NCBI RefSeq assembly: GCF_030295425.1
Contig: NZ_AP027081.1
Location: 2,897,001 to 2,961,000, forward strand
Length of the DNA: 64,000 nt
From: Mesoterricola sediminis
GTDB lineage: Bacteria > Acidobacteriota > Holophagae > Holophagales > Holophagaceae
Direction: 5' to 3'
Both the position numbers and the translations under genes were made by a program. The notes beneath the pieces are model-generated. The model was not told the DNA's origin. It was given only the letters and a program-made list of their open reading frames with translations, and searched no databases. Shown piece by piece: positions 11,578-19,747 of the stretch; within the stretch, counting starts at the first letter, position 1, and every line of letters begins with the position of its first letter.

Positions 11578-12036
11578 ATGCGACTCCCAGTACCGTTCCC
11601 GCTCATGCTCGCTTGTCTGGTCGCATATGCCCAGCCGCCCGCCACCCCCGCCCGGGCCCAGGCCCTCGTGCGGAAGGCCATCGCCTACGCCCGGACCCAC
11701 GGGCTCGAGGCCCTCTTCCGCCAGACCAACGAGGCCAACGGCACCTTCAACGTGGGCAGCGGCGGGGAGATGTACCTCTTCGTCTACGACGAGAAGGGGG
11801 TCTGCAAGGCCATCGGCTTCAACGCCGCCGTCCTCGTCGGGAAGAACCGGATCGACCTCCGGGACTCGGACGGGAAGGCCTACCTCCAGGAGATGATCCG
11901 GGTCGCCCGCACCCAGGGGCGGGGCTGGGTGGACTACCGCTACCCGGATCCGGTCACCGGCCGGGTGGTCCCCAAGACCTCCTATGTCGAATGGTATGAA
12001 GGACTTTTATTCGGCTGCGGCGTCTACCGGCGGTAG
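11578..12036 (+). CDS. Secreted single Cache-domain protein
   Basis: A 152-residue protein with a signal peptide (MRLPVPFPLMLACLVAYAQ). It carries one sensor-type Cache domain: ALVRKAIAYARTHGLEALFRQTN, then GEMYLFVYDEKGVCKAIGFN and GWVDYRYPDPVTGRVVPKTSYVEWYEGLLFGCGVY. Cache domains usually bind small ligands on receptors, but here no transmembrane or signalling partner follows in the same chain, so it is a free periplasmic domain. ATG 11578 is chosen from the TTGGAGGC ribosome site ahead of it. Its partner is unknown. Confidence 0.8.
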   Translation: MRLPVPFPLMLACLVAYAQPPATPARAQALVRKAIAYARTHGLEALFRQTNEANGTFNVGSGGEMYLFVYDEKGVCKAIGFNAAVLVGKNRIDLRDSDGKAYLQEMIRVARTQGRGWVDYRYPDPVTGRVVPKTSYVEWYEGLLFGCGVYRR

Positions 12037-12089
12037 CCCAGCTTGACCCCCGGCGGGAGGGCCACCTACCCTGGGACCAGGAGCCTGCC

Positions 12090-12725
12090 TTGAAACTCAC
12101 CCAGGGGGAGAAATCCGAACGCAGCCAGGCCGCCATTCTCCAGGCGGCCCTTCGACTTTTTTCCAAACAGGGGTACCGGGGCACGAGCATCCGCGAGATC
12201 GCCGAGGCGGCGGGCCTCTCCACCGGGAACGTGTATCACCACTTCCCCGACAAGGAGACCCTCTTCACCACGCTCCTGGGCCAATACTTCGAGGCCATCG
12301 AAAGCCCTGAATTCCCCTTCAACAAGGCCCTGGCCGCCGGAGCCTTCCCGGACGACCTGGAGGCCCTCGCCCGGGCCACGGAGGAGAGCATCCGCACCTT
12401 CCGGCCCTACGTCGCGCTCATCTATATCGACGTGGTGGAGTTCGACGGCACCCACATCCGCAAGTTCTACGCGGAGATGTCCAGCCGCTTCAACGCCTTC
12501 CTCAACCGCCGCTATCCGGACGACGCCCTCCAGGGCAAGCTGGCCCCCGGCATCCAGCCGAACACGGCCCTCATGCTGGCCAGCCGCGTTTTCCTCCACT
12601 ACTTCGCCGTGGAAATCCTCTTCGGGGTGCCGGACCAGTTCGGCCAGGGGACGGAACGAACGGTGTCGGAGATCTCCGAGATCCTGCGCAAGGGCATGCT
12701 GGCGGACGCCGCCCGCCGGCCGTGA
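12090..12725 (+). CDS. TetR/AcrR family transcriptional regulator
   Basis: A 211-residue DNA-binding repressor-type protein. The N-terminal helix-turn-helix is typical: AILQAALRLFSKQGYRGTSIREIAEAAGLSTGNVYHHFPDKETLF, residues 16-60. The C-terminal ligand domain is unassigned. The start is TTG 12090 with a CCAGGAG ribosome site; no ATG is available before the HTH. The next gene downstream on the same strand is an alpha/beta hydrolase, a plausible target. Confidence 0.9.
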   Translation: MKLTQGEKSERSQAAILQAALRLFSKQGYRGTSIREIAEAAGLSTGNVYHHFPDKETLFTTLLGQYFEAIESPEFPFNKALAAGAFPDDLEALARATEESIRTFRPYVALIYIDVVEFDGTHIRKFYAEMSSRFNAFLNRRYPDDALQGKLAPGIQPNTALMLASRVFLHYFAVEILFGVPDQFGQGTERTVSEISEILRKGMLADAARRP

Positions 12726-12849
12726 AGCCCCAGGCCACGCCGGGACTTGACGCCCCGGAACCCGCCCGCCAATCTACAAACCAAACACTCGTTATTTCAT
12801 GGCGCGGACGGGGCCCCTTCCGTTCCCGGTCCGCCGCCGGGGGGAATCC

Positions 12850-13749
12850 ATGAACACCCTGACCATCCTGATCGCCGCCGTGGCCGCGACCGTCTGCGCG
12901 GTGGGCGTCGCCGCCGGCCGCAAGGTGATGAAAGACCCCTTGAAGCTGTACAACCGTGCCGCCCGGCGGTCCCTGGTCTCCAAGGGCCTGCGGCAGATCC
13001 AGGTGGCGTCCCCCTCCGGCCCCCAGAGCGCCTTCGTCGGCGGCGAGGGCCCCGTCCTCGTCCTGCTCCACGGGGCCGGGGACCAGGCCGGGACCTGGTC
13101 GCGGGTGGCCCCGGAGCTCCTGGAAGGCCGCACGCTGATCCTCCCCGACCTGGCCGGGCACGGGGACAGCGCCCCCGCCGAAGGCCCCATCGACACCTCC
13201 GCCGTCTACCACGGGCTGGAGGCCATCCTCGCCTCCGAGCTGAAGGGCCGGAAGGCCGTGGTCGCCGGCAACTCCCTGGGGGCCTGGATGGCCATGGTCC
13301 TCGCCGACCGCCATCCCGACTGGGTCGAGCGCGTCATCGCCATCAACGGCGGCCCCCTCATCGGCACCAGCAGCGTCAGGCTCCTGCCCCGGACCCGCGA
13401 GGAGGCCCGGGAAGCCTTCGCGGCCCTGCGGGATCCCGGCAGCCCCGCCGTGCCCGACGCCGTCCTGGATGAGATGGTGCGGGACGCCCCCACGAGCCCC
13501 CTGGCCCGGTTCGCGTCCACCGCCGCCACCATGCTGCCCTGGGTCATGGACGAGGCGAAGCTCCGCACCTTCCAGACCCCCGTGACCCTCGTGTGGGGCG
13601 TGTCCGACCGGATGATGGACCTGGCCTACGCCGACCGGATGCTGCAGGCCCTCCCCGGCGCCCGCCTCATCCGGATCGAAGGCTGCGGCCACGTCCCCCA
13701 CCAGGAATCCCCCGCCCGCTTCCTCGAGGCCTTCCGCCAGGCCCTCTAG
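12850..13749 (+). CDS. Alpha/beta hydrolase, membrane-anchored
   Basis: A 299-residue serine hydrolase. An N-terminal hydrophobic segment (TLTILIAAVAATVCAVGVAAG) anchors or exports it. The oxyanion region is LVLLHGAGDQAGTW, the nucleophile elbow is VAGNSLGAWMA, the acid is in WGVSDRMMDLA and the catalytic His in EGCGHVPHQESP. ATG 12850 follows a GGGGGAA ribosome site; a longer start 51 bases upstream is possible but would place charged residues before the anchor. Substrate unknown. The 280 bp to the next gene hold only a short GCCCTCG/CGAGGGC stem. Confidence 0.85.
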   Translation: MNTLTILIAAVAATVCAVGVAAGRKVMKDPLKLYNRAARRSLVSKGLRQIQVASPSGPQSAFVGGEGPVLVLLHGAGDQAGTWSRVAPELLEGRTLILPDLAGHGDSAPAEGPIDTSAVYHGLEAILASELKGRKAVVAGNSLGAWMAMVLADRHPDWVERVIAINGGPLIGTSSVRLLPRTREEAREAFAALRDPGSPAVPDAVLDEMVRDAPTSPLARFASTAATMLPWVMDEAKLRTFQTPVTLVWGVSDRMMDLAYADRMLQALPGARLIRIEGCGHVPHQESPARFLEAFRQAL

Positions 13750-14029
13750 CAGCCATTCGGACGACCTCCCCAGGGGTTGGAGGCGAACCGGCCTCCCGCT
13801 TGCCCTCGGCAACCTCGGCGAGGGCTTGCTCAAGCGCCGGTCGGCGCAACGAGGATCCGCGCCGAAGCTCCTGTCGGAAAGCCCCTCGCCGAGCCGCCGA
13901 GGCCGGGGCCGGCTTTCGGGCCAGGCCGCGGCCCTGGCGTTCCCCTGCCTCGGGCGCGGTCCGGGTGGCCGCCGCCGGGATCGCCCTTGGCCCCCCTCGG
14001 GCCATCGTCCGTCCCGGCGGCGGTTCTCG

Positions 14030-15046
14030 TCAGGCTTCCTGCCAGGGGCCCCACTGGATCACCGTGGAGGCCCACACGAAGCCGAGTCCGGCGCCCACGA
14101 ACACGATGCGGGAGCCGTCCTGGATCTTGCCGTCGCGCAGGCCCAGCTCCAGGCTCAGCACCTGGTCGTTCTGGCCCACGTGGCCGTAGTCGTCGAGGTA
14201 CGTGGTCTGGTCCTGCCGCAGGCCGAGCTCGGCCAGCACGGCGTCATGGGCGCTGCGCTTGAAGTGCAGGATGGCCAGGTAGTCGATGGCGTCCCCCTCG
14301 AAACCGGAGAGGCGCATGGACTCGCGGATGACCGCGTAGAAGTTGGGCATGGTCACTTCGCCGAGCTTGGCCTTGAAGGCCTCCTCGTCGGGGACCACGA
14401 AATGGGCCCTGGCCTCGTCGCCGGGCGCCGGGGGCCAGGCCTTGGAGCCCAGGGCTGGCACCACGCACATCTCGGAGAGGGAGCCGTCCCCGCGGAAGGC
14501 CGAGGCGAGCACCGCGTTGCGGCCGGCGTTCTTCCTGAGCACCAGGGCGCTGCCGCCGGAGCCGATGTCCATCATGAACCGGGTCTCGGGCACGCTGATG
14601 TCGATGAGGTCGTTGTTGCGGTAGCCGCTGACGAGGAGCACGGTGTCCAGGTCCTGGCGCGCGAGCATGAGGCTCTTGGCCACGTCCAGGGCGGCCATCA
14701 TGGAGCCGCACATGGCCTCCATGTCGAAGCTCCAGGCCTTCTTCGCCCCGAGCTGGTCCGCGACGTAGAGCCCCGCCAGCCAGCAGGGGTAGTCCTTGTG
14801 CTGGGCGCCGCACCAGATCACCAGGTCGACGCTGGAGGGGTCGACCCCGGCCTGGTCCAGGGCCTTCCGGGCGGCGGCGAGCCCCATGAAGGCGGTCGTC
14901 TCGCCGGGGCCGGCGACCGGCTTCTCCTTGACGCCGAACTTGACCGCGATGACCGCCTCCGGGACCCCCGTGGCCGCCGCCAGCTCGGCGGCGGTCACGC
15001 GCCCGTTAGGCAGCCAGGTCCCGTGGCCGATGATGCCCACATGCAT
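14030..15046 (-). CDS. KAS-III-like condensing enzyme A (noncanonical active site)
   Basis: A 338-residue FabH-fold (thiolase superfamily) enzyme. The nucleophile is Cys113 in EAMCGSM and the acyl-binding core is present (MMDIGSGGSALVL). In FabH the other catalytic residues are His in HQAN and Asn in YGNTS. Here the His position is retained as His261 (AILHFKRS), but the Asn position reads His289 in YGHVGQND. The FabH-type decarboxylation pair is therefore incomplete, which argues against a standard malonyl-ACP condensing role. It faces away from the double-TetR gene across a 248-bp AT-rich control region and is likely regulated by it. It has a second, equally atypical paralogue at 19.7 kb. 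Confidence 0.82.
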   Translation of the reverse strand: MHVGIIGHGTWLPNGRVTAAELAAATGVPEAVIAVKFGVKEKPVAGPGETTAFMGLAAARKALDQAGVDPSSVDLVIWCGAQHKDYPCWLAGLYVADQLGAKKAWSFDMEAMCGSMMAALDVAKSLMLARQDLDTVLLVSGYRNNDLIDISVPETRFMMDIGSGGSALVLRKNAGRNAVLASAFRGDGSLSEMCVVPALGSKAWPPAPGDEARAHFVVPDEEAFKAKLGEVTMPNFYAVIRESMRLSGFEGDAIDYLAILHFKRSAHDAVLAELGLRQDQTTYLDDYGHVGQNDQVLSLELGLRDGKIQDGSRIVFVGAGLGFVWASTVIQWGPWQEA

Positions 15047-15146
15047 AAACGCCCCCTGTTAGAAGTGAATCGGATCTCATTTTGTCTACCCCCTCCGGCG
15101 CCGGACTGTCAAGCCGATCCGGCGGAAAAAACGAGGATTGACGCGT

Positions 15147-15174
15147 TTAATATTGTGATTTCTGCAATTAAAAT
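15147..15174 (+). promoter_or_regulatory. Candidate operator and promoter for the double-TetR regulon, site 1
   Basis: GTGATTTCTGCAATTAAAA at 15155-15173 matches 16 of 19 bases of GTGATTTCAGCATGTAAAA at 19553-19571, which lies in the other divergent promoter region of this cluster. The site overlaps a TTTAAT - 17 bp - TAAAAT arrangement (15146-15174) that could be a promoter directed toward the regulator gene. No binding is shown; shared position in two divergent intergenic regions is the argument. Confidence 0.5.
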
Positions 15175-15294
15175 TTATGCGATCTCCCGGCCCAGGAATC
15201 CCTTGCCCGCTCTGGGCCCCGGTTTTACACTTTTGCAAATACCGAATCAGGTCTCACACCCCCCGCCCGCGCCCGTGGGCCAAGGAGTCCAGTC

Positions 15295-16467
15295 ATGGCA
15301 ACGGAGAACCGAGGAAATCCGAAGACGGAGGAGCGCCTCGTGTCCGCGGCCGTGAGCCTGTTCGCGCGCAAATGGTACGGCACCGTGTCGGTGGCCGAGA
15401 TCTGCCGTGCGGCAGGATTGTCCAACGGCGTCTTCTACCGCTACTACGACGGCAAGGAGACCCTCTTCAAGGCCATCCTGGGCCGCGTCCTGGAGCAGAT
15501 CCGCGAGGCCGTGGAGGGCGCCCAGGGGGCCTCGACCGAGGACCGGCTCCACGCCTTCTCCGACGCGATCATCCAGTTCTCGGCGGACCATCCGGACCTC
15601 ATCTCCGTGTTCCGCGAGGGGCAGTACCGGTTCTATGACTACGAGCGGCGCCTCGTCGCGATCTACCAGCGCGGCCTCGGCGAGGCCCTGGGACGGGAGG
15701 TCGGCCTCGCGGAGTACCTCTTCGCCCTCGGCGGCCTCCGGTTCTGCGCCGTCGGCCAGGCCCTCCAGGGCGCGAAGGTCGACATCCCCTCCGTCAGCGC
15801 CATCCTCAACCGGGGCCTCTACCGGCGCATGGGCTTCGACCCGGCGCGGGTCTTCGGCGGCACCGCCACGCCCCTTCCCGTTCCCCTGGAGGAGACCGCC
15901 CGGGAGCGCCTCCTGCGCAGCGGGCGCCGCCTCTTCGGGGAGAAGGGCTTCTTCGAGACGAACATCCACGAGATCACCGCGGGCGCGGACCTTTCCGTGG
16001 GCGCCTTCTACACCTATTTCGAGTCCAAGGAGACGTTCTACGCCGAGCTGATCCGCCTCGTCAGCCACGACGTCCGCGCCTTCATCTCGAAGAACCTGGC
16101 CGAGACGGGCCTCGACGACTTCAACGCCCTGGAGCTGGAGCTCCGCGGGCTCTGGCTCTGGATCGTCTACCTCTCCATCGACCGGAACTGCTACAACATC
16201 GTCCGCGAGGCGGAATTCGTCCTGCCCGCCGTCGTGACCGAGTACTACGACGGCTTCAGGGCGGGCTACCACCGGCGCGCGGACCGGCACCGCGCCACCC
16301 TCGCGGCCCCCGAGGTGGATGAGGACACCGCCATCCAGTACCTCATGGGCCTCGCCCACTATTTCGGCATCCAGACCGCCTTCGACGACTCCCTGGGCAG
16401 CGCGCGCAGCCTCGTGGAGACGATCGGAGCCTACCTTTCCCGAGGATTCTCGGACGACCTCATCTGA
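15295..16467 (+). CDS. Tandem (double) TetR-type transcriptional regulator
   Basis: A 390-residue protein made of two complete TetR units. Unit 1: HTH at 31-51 (VSVAEICRAAGLSNGVFYRYYDGKETLF) followed by a ligand-type helical domain to about 190. Unit 2: HTH at 221-242 (TNIHEITAGADLSVGAFYTYFESKETFY) followed by a second helical domain to the C-terminus. Ordinary TetR proteins are about 190-220 residues with one HTH and act as homodimers, so this chain is a covalent pseudo-dimer or carries two independently used DNA-binding heads. It lies 12 bp upstream of the CoA-transferase gene and between the two divergent promoters, the position of a local regulator. Confidence 0.88.
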   Translation: MATENRGNPKTEERLVSAAVSLFARKWYGTVSVAEICRAAGLSNGVFYRYYDGKETLFKAILGRVLEQIREAVEGAQGASTEDRLHAFSDAIIQFSADHPDLISVFREGQYRFYDYERRLVAIYQRGLGEALGREVGLAEYLFALGGLRFCAVGQALQGAKVDIPSVSAILNRGLYRRMGFDPARVFGGTATPLPVPLEETARERLLRSGRRLFGEKGFFETNIHEITAGADLSVGAFYTYFESKETFYAELIRLVSHDVRAFISKNLAETGLDDFNALELELRGLWLWIVYLSIDRNCYNIVREAEFVLPAVVTEYYDGFRAGYHRRADRHRATLAAPEVDEDTAIQYLMGLAHYFGIQTAFDDSLGSARSLVETIGAYLSRGFSDDLI

Positions 16468-16479
16468 AGGAGCCCTTCC

Positions 16480-17790
16480 ATGCCCACCCCCCAGGACCTG
16501 TACCGAAGCAGGCTCGTGGCGGCCGAGGAGGCCGTCACCAACATCCGAACGGACAGCGACGTGATCGTCGCCATGTGCGCCTCCGAGCCCCAGGGCTGCA
16601 TGGAGAAGTTCCATCTCGTCGCCGACCGCGTCGAGAACGTGCGCGTCTTCTCCTGCCTCACCCTGAAGCCCTACACGTTCTACATGGACCCGGCGATGAA
16701 GGGCCACTTCGAGCTGGCCAGCTGGTTCCACGCGCCGGGCTCCCGCGAGTCCCTGAAGCGGGGCACCGGCCTCGTCACCTACGTGCCCAACATGCTCCAC
16801 CGGGCCGCCACCGACCGCATCCACGCCAAGCGTCCCGACATCTTCTTCGGGACCTGCACCCCGCCCGACAAGCACGGCTTCGTGTCCCTCGCCCTGGGCA
16901 TCACCTACGAGAAGGACATCATCGAACACGCCCGGTGCGTGGTGCTGGAGGTGAATCCCCGCCTGCCCCGGACCTTCGGCGACACCCAGATCCACGTCTC
17001 CCAGGTGGACTTCTTCGTGGAGAACGACCAGGAGGTGCCCGCCCTGCCCTCCCCCGTGCCCTCCGCCACGGACCACCTGATCGGCGGGCACATCGCCGAG
17101 CTGGTCGAGGACGGCTCCACCCTGCAGCTGGGCATCGGGGGCATTCCCAACGCCGCCGCCCTCGCCCTCAAGGACAAGCGGGACCTGGGCGTCCACACCG
17201 AGATGTTCGTGGACTCCATGATGGAACTCTACGAAATGGGCGTGATCACCAACGAACGGAAGGCCCTCAAGCGGGGCAAGTCCGTCACCACGTTCGCCAT
17301 GGGCTCCCGCAAGCTCTACGACTGGCTCGACGACAACGTCTCCGTGGAATTCCAGCGGGGCCGCTGGGTCAACGACCCCGCGGTGGTGGCCCAGAACTCC
17401 CGCATGGTCTCCATCAACACCTGCATCTCCGTGGACTTCACGGGCCAGGTGGCCAGCGAATCCATCGGGCCCAACCAGTATTCGGGCACCGGCGGCCAGA
17501 GCGACACCGCCCAGGGCGCCGTGGCGGGCGCGGACGGGCTCGGCAAGAGCATCATCGCCTGCTACGCCACCGCCAAGGGCGGCACGGTCTCCACCATCTG
17601 CCCGACCCTCCCGGCCGGTTCCGCCGTCACCCTCCACCGCTCCCACGTGGACCATGTCGTCACCGAGTTCGGTGTGGCCCGCCTGAGGGGCCGCACCGTG
17701 CGCGAGCGCACCCTGGCCCTCATCGCCGTGGCCCATCCCGATTTCCGCGGCGACCTGACCGAGCAGGCCAAGAAGCTCGGCTACCTCTAG
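16480..17790 (+). CDS. Acetyl-CoA hydrolase/CoA-transferase family protein
   Basis: A 436-residue family I-type CoA-transferase, related to 4-hydroxybutyrate and butyrate:acetate CoA-transferases, which swap CoA between carboxylic acids. Visible motifs: LGIGGIPNAAA (CoA-binding glycine loop, near 205), GVHTEMFVDSMMELYEMG, the SVEFQRGRWVNDP segment near the active-site Glu region, and GTGGQSDTAQGA near 335. It is co-directional with and 12 bp from the double-TetR gene. In this cluster it could activate an imported carboxylate to its CoA thioester; that role is inference. Confidence 0.88.
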   Translation: MPTPQDLYRSRLVAAEEAVTNIRTDSDVIVAMCASEPQGCMEKFHLVADRVENVRVFSCLTLKPYTFYMDPAMKGHFELASWFHAPGSRESLKRGTGLVTYVPNMLHRAATDRIHAKRPDIFFGTCTPPDKHGFVSLALGITYEKDIIEHARCVVLEVNPRLPRTFGDTQIHVSQVDFFVENDQEVPALPSPVPSATDHLIGGHIAELVEDGSTLQLGIGGIPNAAALALKDKRDLGVHTEMFVDSMMELYEMGVITNERKALKRGKSVTTFAMGSRKLYDWLDDNVSVEFQRGRWVNDPAVVAQNSRMVSINTCISVDFTGQVASESIGPNQYSGTGGQSDTAQGAVAGADGLGKSIIACYATAKGGTVSTICPTLPAGSAVTLHRSHVDHVVTEFGVARLRGRTVRERTLALIAVAHPDFRGDLTEQAKKLGYL

Positions 17791-17992
17791 GGCCGCGCCC
17801 GCTGGTGCAGGTATATCGAATCACCGGCACCTCCTTGTTCCGATCCTTCGTCCTGGCAAGGGTAAGCAAGGAACCCGTACGCCGAGTCACGCGGAGTCAG
17901 CTTCGCGGTTCAGCCCAAGATGCCGGATCCAGATTTAGAAGTGGTGCCAAAACCAGCGCTTTCCGCCGGTGATGACCGGCTTCATCTCCTCC

Positions 17993-18125
17993 ATCCCAAC
18001 CATCGGCGTTCATCCCTGTTACGCAGGGCCGAGGCACGGAGGGGTCGGCGCATGCGGGTCATGGGCGCGCCGACCCATGCCGTCACTGGCCCTGCGCAAC
18101 AGGGATGAACGCCGATGGCTGGGAT
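17993..18125. repeat. Long hairpin repeat, copy 2
   Basis: Arms 17993-18030 and 18088-18125 are 38 nt each and pair with only two mismatches; the 57-nt centre contains a further imperfect palindrome (GTCGGCGC against GCGCCGAC). Arms begin ATCCCA(A/G)CCATCGGCGTT and share GTTCATCCC with copy 1. Confidence 0.88.
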
Positions 18126-18347
18126 CAACGGGGATGGGGCTGGGGGCAAGGGGAGCAGCACCTGCGGGAGTCCCAAGGCCCGGCATGGGGCCCCCAGGGG
18201 GCCCTGTCCCCGATGGAAATCCAGCGGCCGCTCCCCTCGGATGATCCAGGCTCCTGGGCGGAAGCTGCGAGGGGTGGCCACCAGAAACCCAGGTCCCGCC
18301 GGGTCCAGTTCAGGGCGGGGAAACAGGGGCATTTCCGCGCATTTCCT

Positions 18348-18436
18348 CCATCCCCGGCAAAAAAGCTGGGATGGGGCGGCGCATCAGGAATCCGAGTGCA
18401 CCGTCCCATCCCTGCCATTTCAGCAGCCGGGGATGG
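18348..18436. repeat. Long hairpin repeat, copy 3 (short form)
   Basis: An 89-bp imperfect palindrome. The left arm reads CCATCCCCGGC, then CTGGGATGGGGCGGCGCA; the right arm is its near reverse complement ending CCGGGGATGG. The GGGATGGGGCGGCGCATC core is the same as in copy 1 at 2991-3008. Confidence 0.82.
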
Positions 18437-18666
18437 ACGGGGAGGCCTTGGACAAAGGCAGGGACGCCATCGGCCCACCCGGCCTTGGCGCGTGCAGGCT
18501 GGTCAGATCGGCGGGACCGTTTCCGCCCCATTCCAGGTTTCGGTAGCTTCGGCTGAAGAACGTGAACGCCGGGCACGCGTCCTTTCGCGAAGGTTGCCGA
18601 AAGACCTCGTATGGGCAAGCTGATTCCGCTCCTCCAATCTGCCACCCCCCGGACGAAACCCCCGGG

Positions 18667-19461
18667 TCAGCGCTGCTTCGCCAGGAACCCGAGGATGATC
18701 GTGTTCACCTCGGCGGCCCGCTCCAGGACGACCACGTGGCCGGCGCCGGGGACGACGTGGAACTCGGAGCCGGGGATGGCCTGGTGCATGAGCTCGCCGT
18801 ATTTCCGGGGCTTGAGGATGTCCAGCTCGGCGCTCACGATGCAGGTGGGCAGGGCGATCTTCCCCAGGTCGGCGGTCACGTTGAAGCGGCTGAAGCTGTC
18901 GATGAGGAGATCGGCGGCCCGCAGGTCGAGGCTCGCGTAGCGCTCCTCGGCCATGGGGATGAGCTCGGGGCGCTGCTGCAGGAACCCTTCGGAGTAGGTG
19001 TCGGCGTAGATGAGCCGGAAGAAGGCGGGCCCGTCCCCGAGCCGCGCCGCGATGCCCCAGCGCTCGATCATCGCGGCCAGCAGCGGATCGCTGTGGCTCA
19101 CGGACGCGATGATGCAGAGCGACTTGCAGTGGTGCGGGTAACGGATGCCCATGACGAGGTTCAGTTCGCCGCCGTACGAGGTCCCCACCATGTGGGCCGG
19201 CCCGAAGGCCAGCGCGGTCAGGAGGGCGTCCAGGTCCTCGCCGTGCTGTTCCAGGGAGTAGGGGCCTTCCGGATGTTCGCTCTGGCCCTGGCCGCGCATG
19301 TCGTAGGTCAGCACGCGGTACCGGCGAGCGAGCGCCGGGAGCTGGCAGGCCCAGGAGGCGGTATTCATGAAAACACCGTTGTTGAGCACCAGCGGTTCCC
19401 CGTCCTCGGGGCCGTGGCATTCGTAGTAGAGGTTCACGCCGTTCACGCGCAGGGTGGGCAT
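18667..19461 (-). CDS. Alpha/beta hydrolase (3-oxoadipate enol-lactonase-like fold)
   Basis: A 264-residue cytoplasmic hydrolase. Motifs: oxyanion region NNGVFMNTASW, DMRGQGQSEHP, nucleophile Ser in VGTSYGGELN, acid in SAELDILKP and His in GAGHVVVLE. ATG 19461 follows a GGGAG ribosome site; longer frames upstream have no homology. The gene is divergent from the KAS-III-like operon across 286 bp that hold the second candidate operator. Within the cluster it may open a lactone or cleave a thioester or C-C bond; the substrate is unknown. Confidence 0.85.
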   Translation of the reverse strand: MPTLRVNGVNLYYECHGPEDGEPLVLNNGVFMNTASWACQLPALARRYRVLTYDMRGQGQSEHPEGPYSLEQHGEDLDALLTALAFGPAHMVGTSYGGELNLVMGIRYPHHCKSLCIIASVSHSDPLLAAMIERWGIAARLGDGPAFFRLIYADTYSEGFLQQRPELIPMAEERYASLDLRAADLLIDSFSRFNVTADLGKIALPTCIVSAELDILKPRKYGELMHQAIPGSEFHVVPGAGHVVVLERAAEVNTIILGFLAKQR

Positions 19462-19530
19462 GGCAACTCCCAGGATGGATTGAGGTGGAACGCAGGCCCC
19501 GGACGGGGCTGGAAACGGGGTGGGTGAGAC

Positions 19531-19571
19531 TGAAATCACAACTGTAACTACCGTGATTTCAGCATGTAAAA
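19531..19571 (+). promoter_or_regulatory. Candidate operator of the double-TetR regulon, site 2, with inverted repeat
   Basis: A perfect 9-bp inverted repeat TGAAATCAC (19531-19539) and GTGATTTCA (19553-19561), with a 13-nt spacer. Its right half continues as GTGATTTCAGCATGTAAAA, 16/19 identical to site 1 at 15155-15173. A TTGACA hexamer lies at 19599-19604 ahead of the downstream operon but lacks a convincing -10. Confidence 0.55.
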
Positions 19572-19747
19572 ATACTGAATCGTTCCTCATTTTTCTGCTT
19601 GACACAGTTCGGGGGGGGCATGGTCAAATTCCAGTCTAAAGCAAACCAACTGTTCGTTTTTCGAAATCCCCTCCCAGGTCCTTTCCCGAGGCGCGTCCAG
19701 AGGCCCCAGACCTTGTGGCAGCGCGCCGAAAACCCTTCGGAGCACCC

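Larger units (their letters stand above)
17791..18666. other. Gene-free region with two long hairpin repeats
   Basis: No credible gene is present in 876 bp. The stretch holds two members of the long hairpin repeat family (17993-18125 and 18348-18436), and several GGGGATGG-type fragments between them. Open frames here are short, overlap the palindromes on both strands and have no family similarity. Confidence 0.7.

Noticed and set aside
13750-14029. GC-rich intergenic stretch as a terminator or small gene
   Set aside because: Only a 7-bp GCCCTCG/CGAGGGC stem without a U-tract was found; not enough to call a terminator.
17791-18666. Several 60-170 codon frames on both strands
   Set aside because: They are generated by GC-rich palindromes, overlap each other on both strands and show no similarity or ribosome sites.
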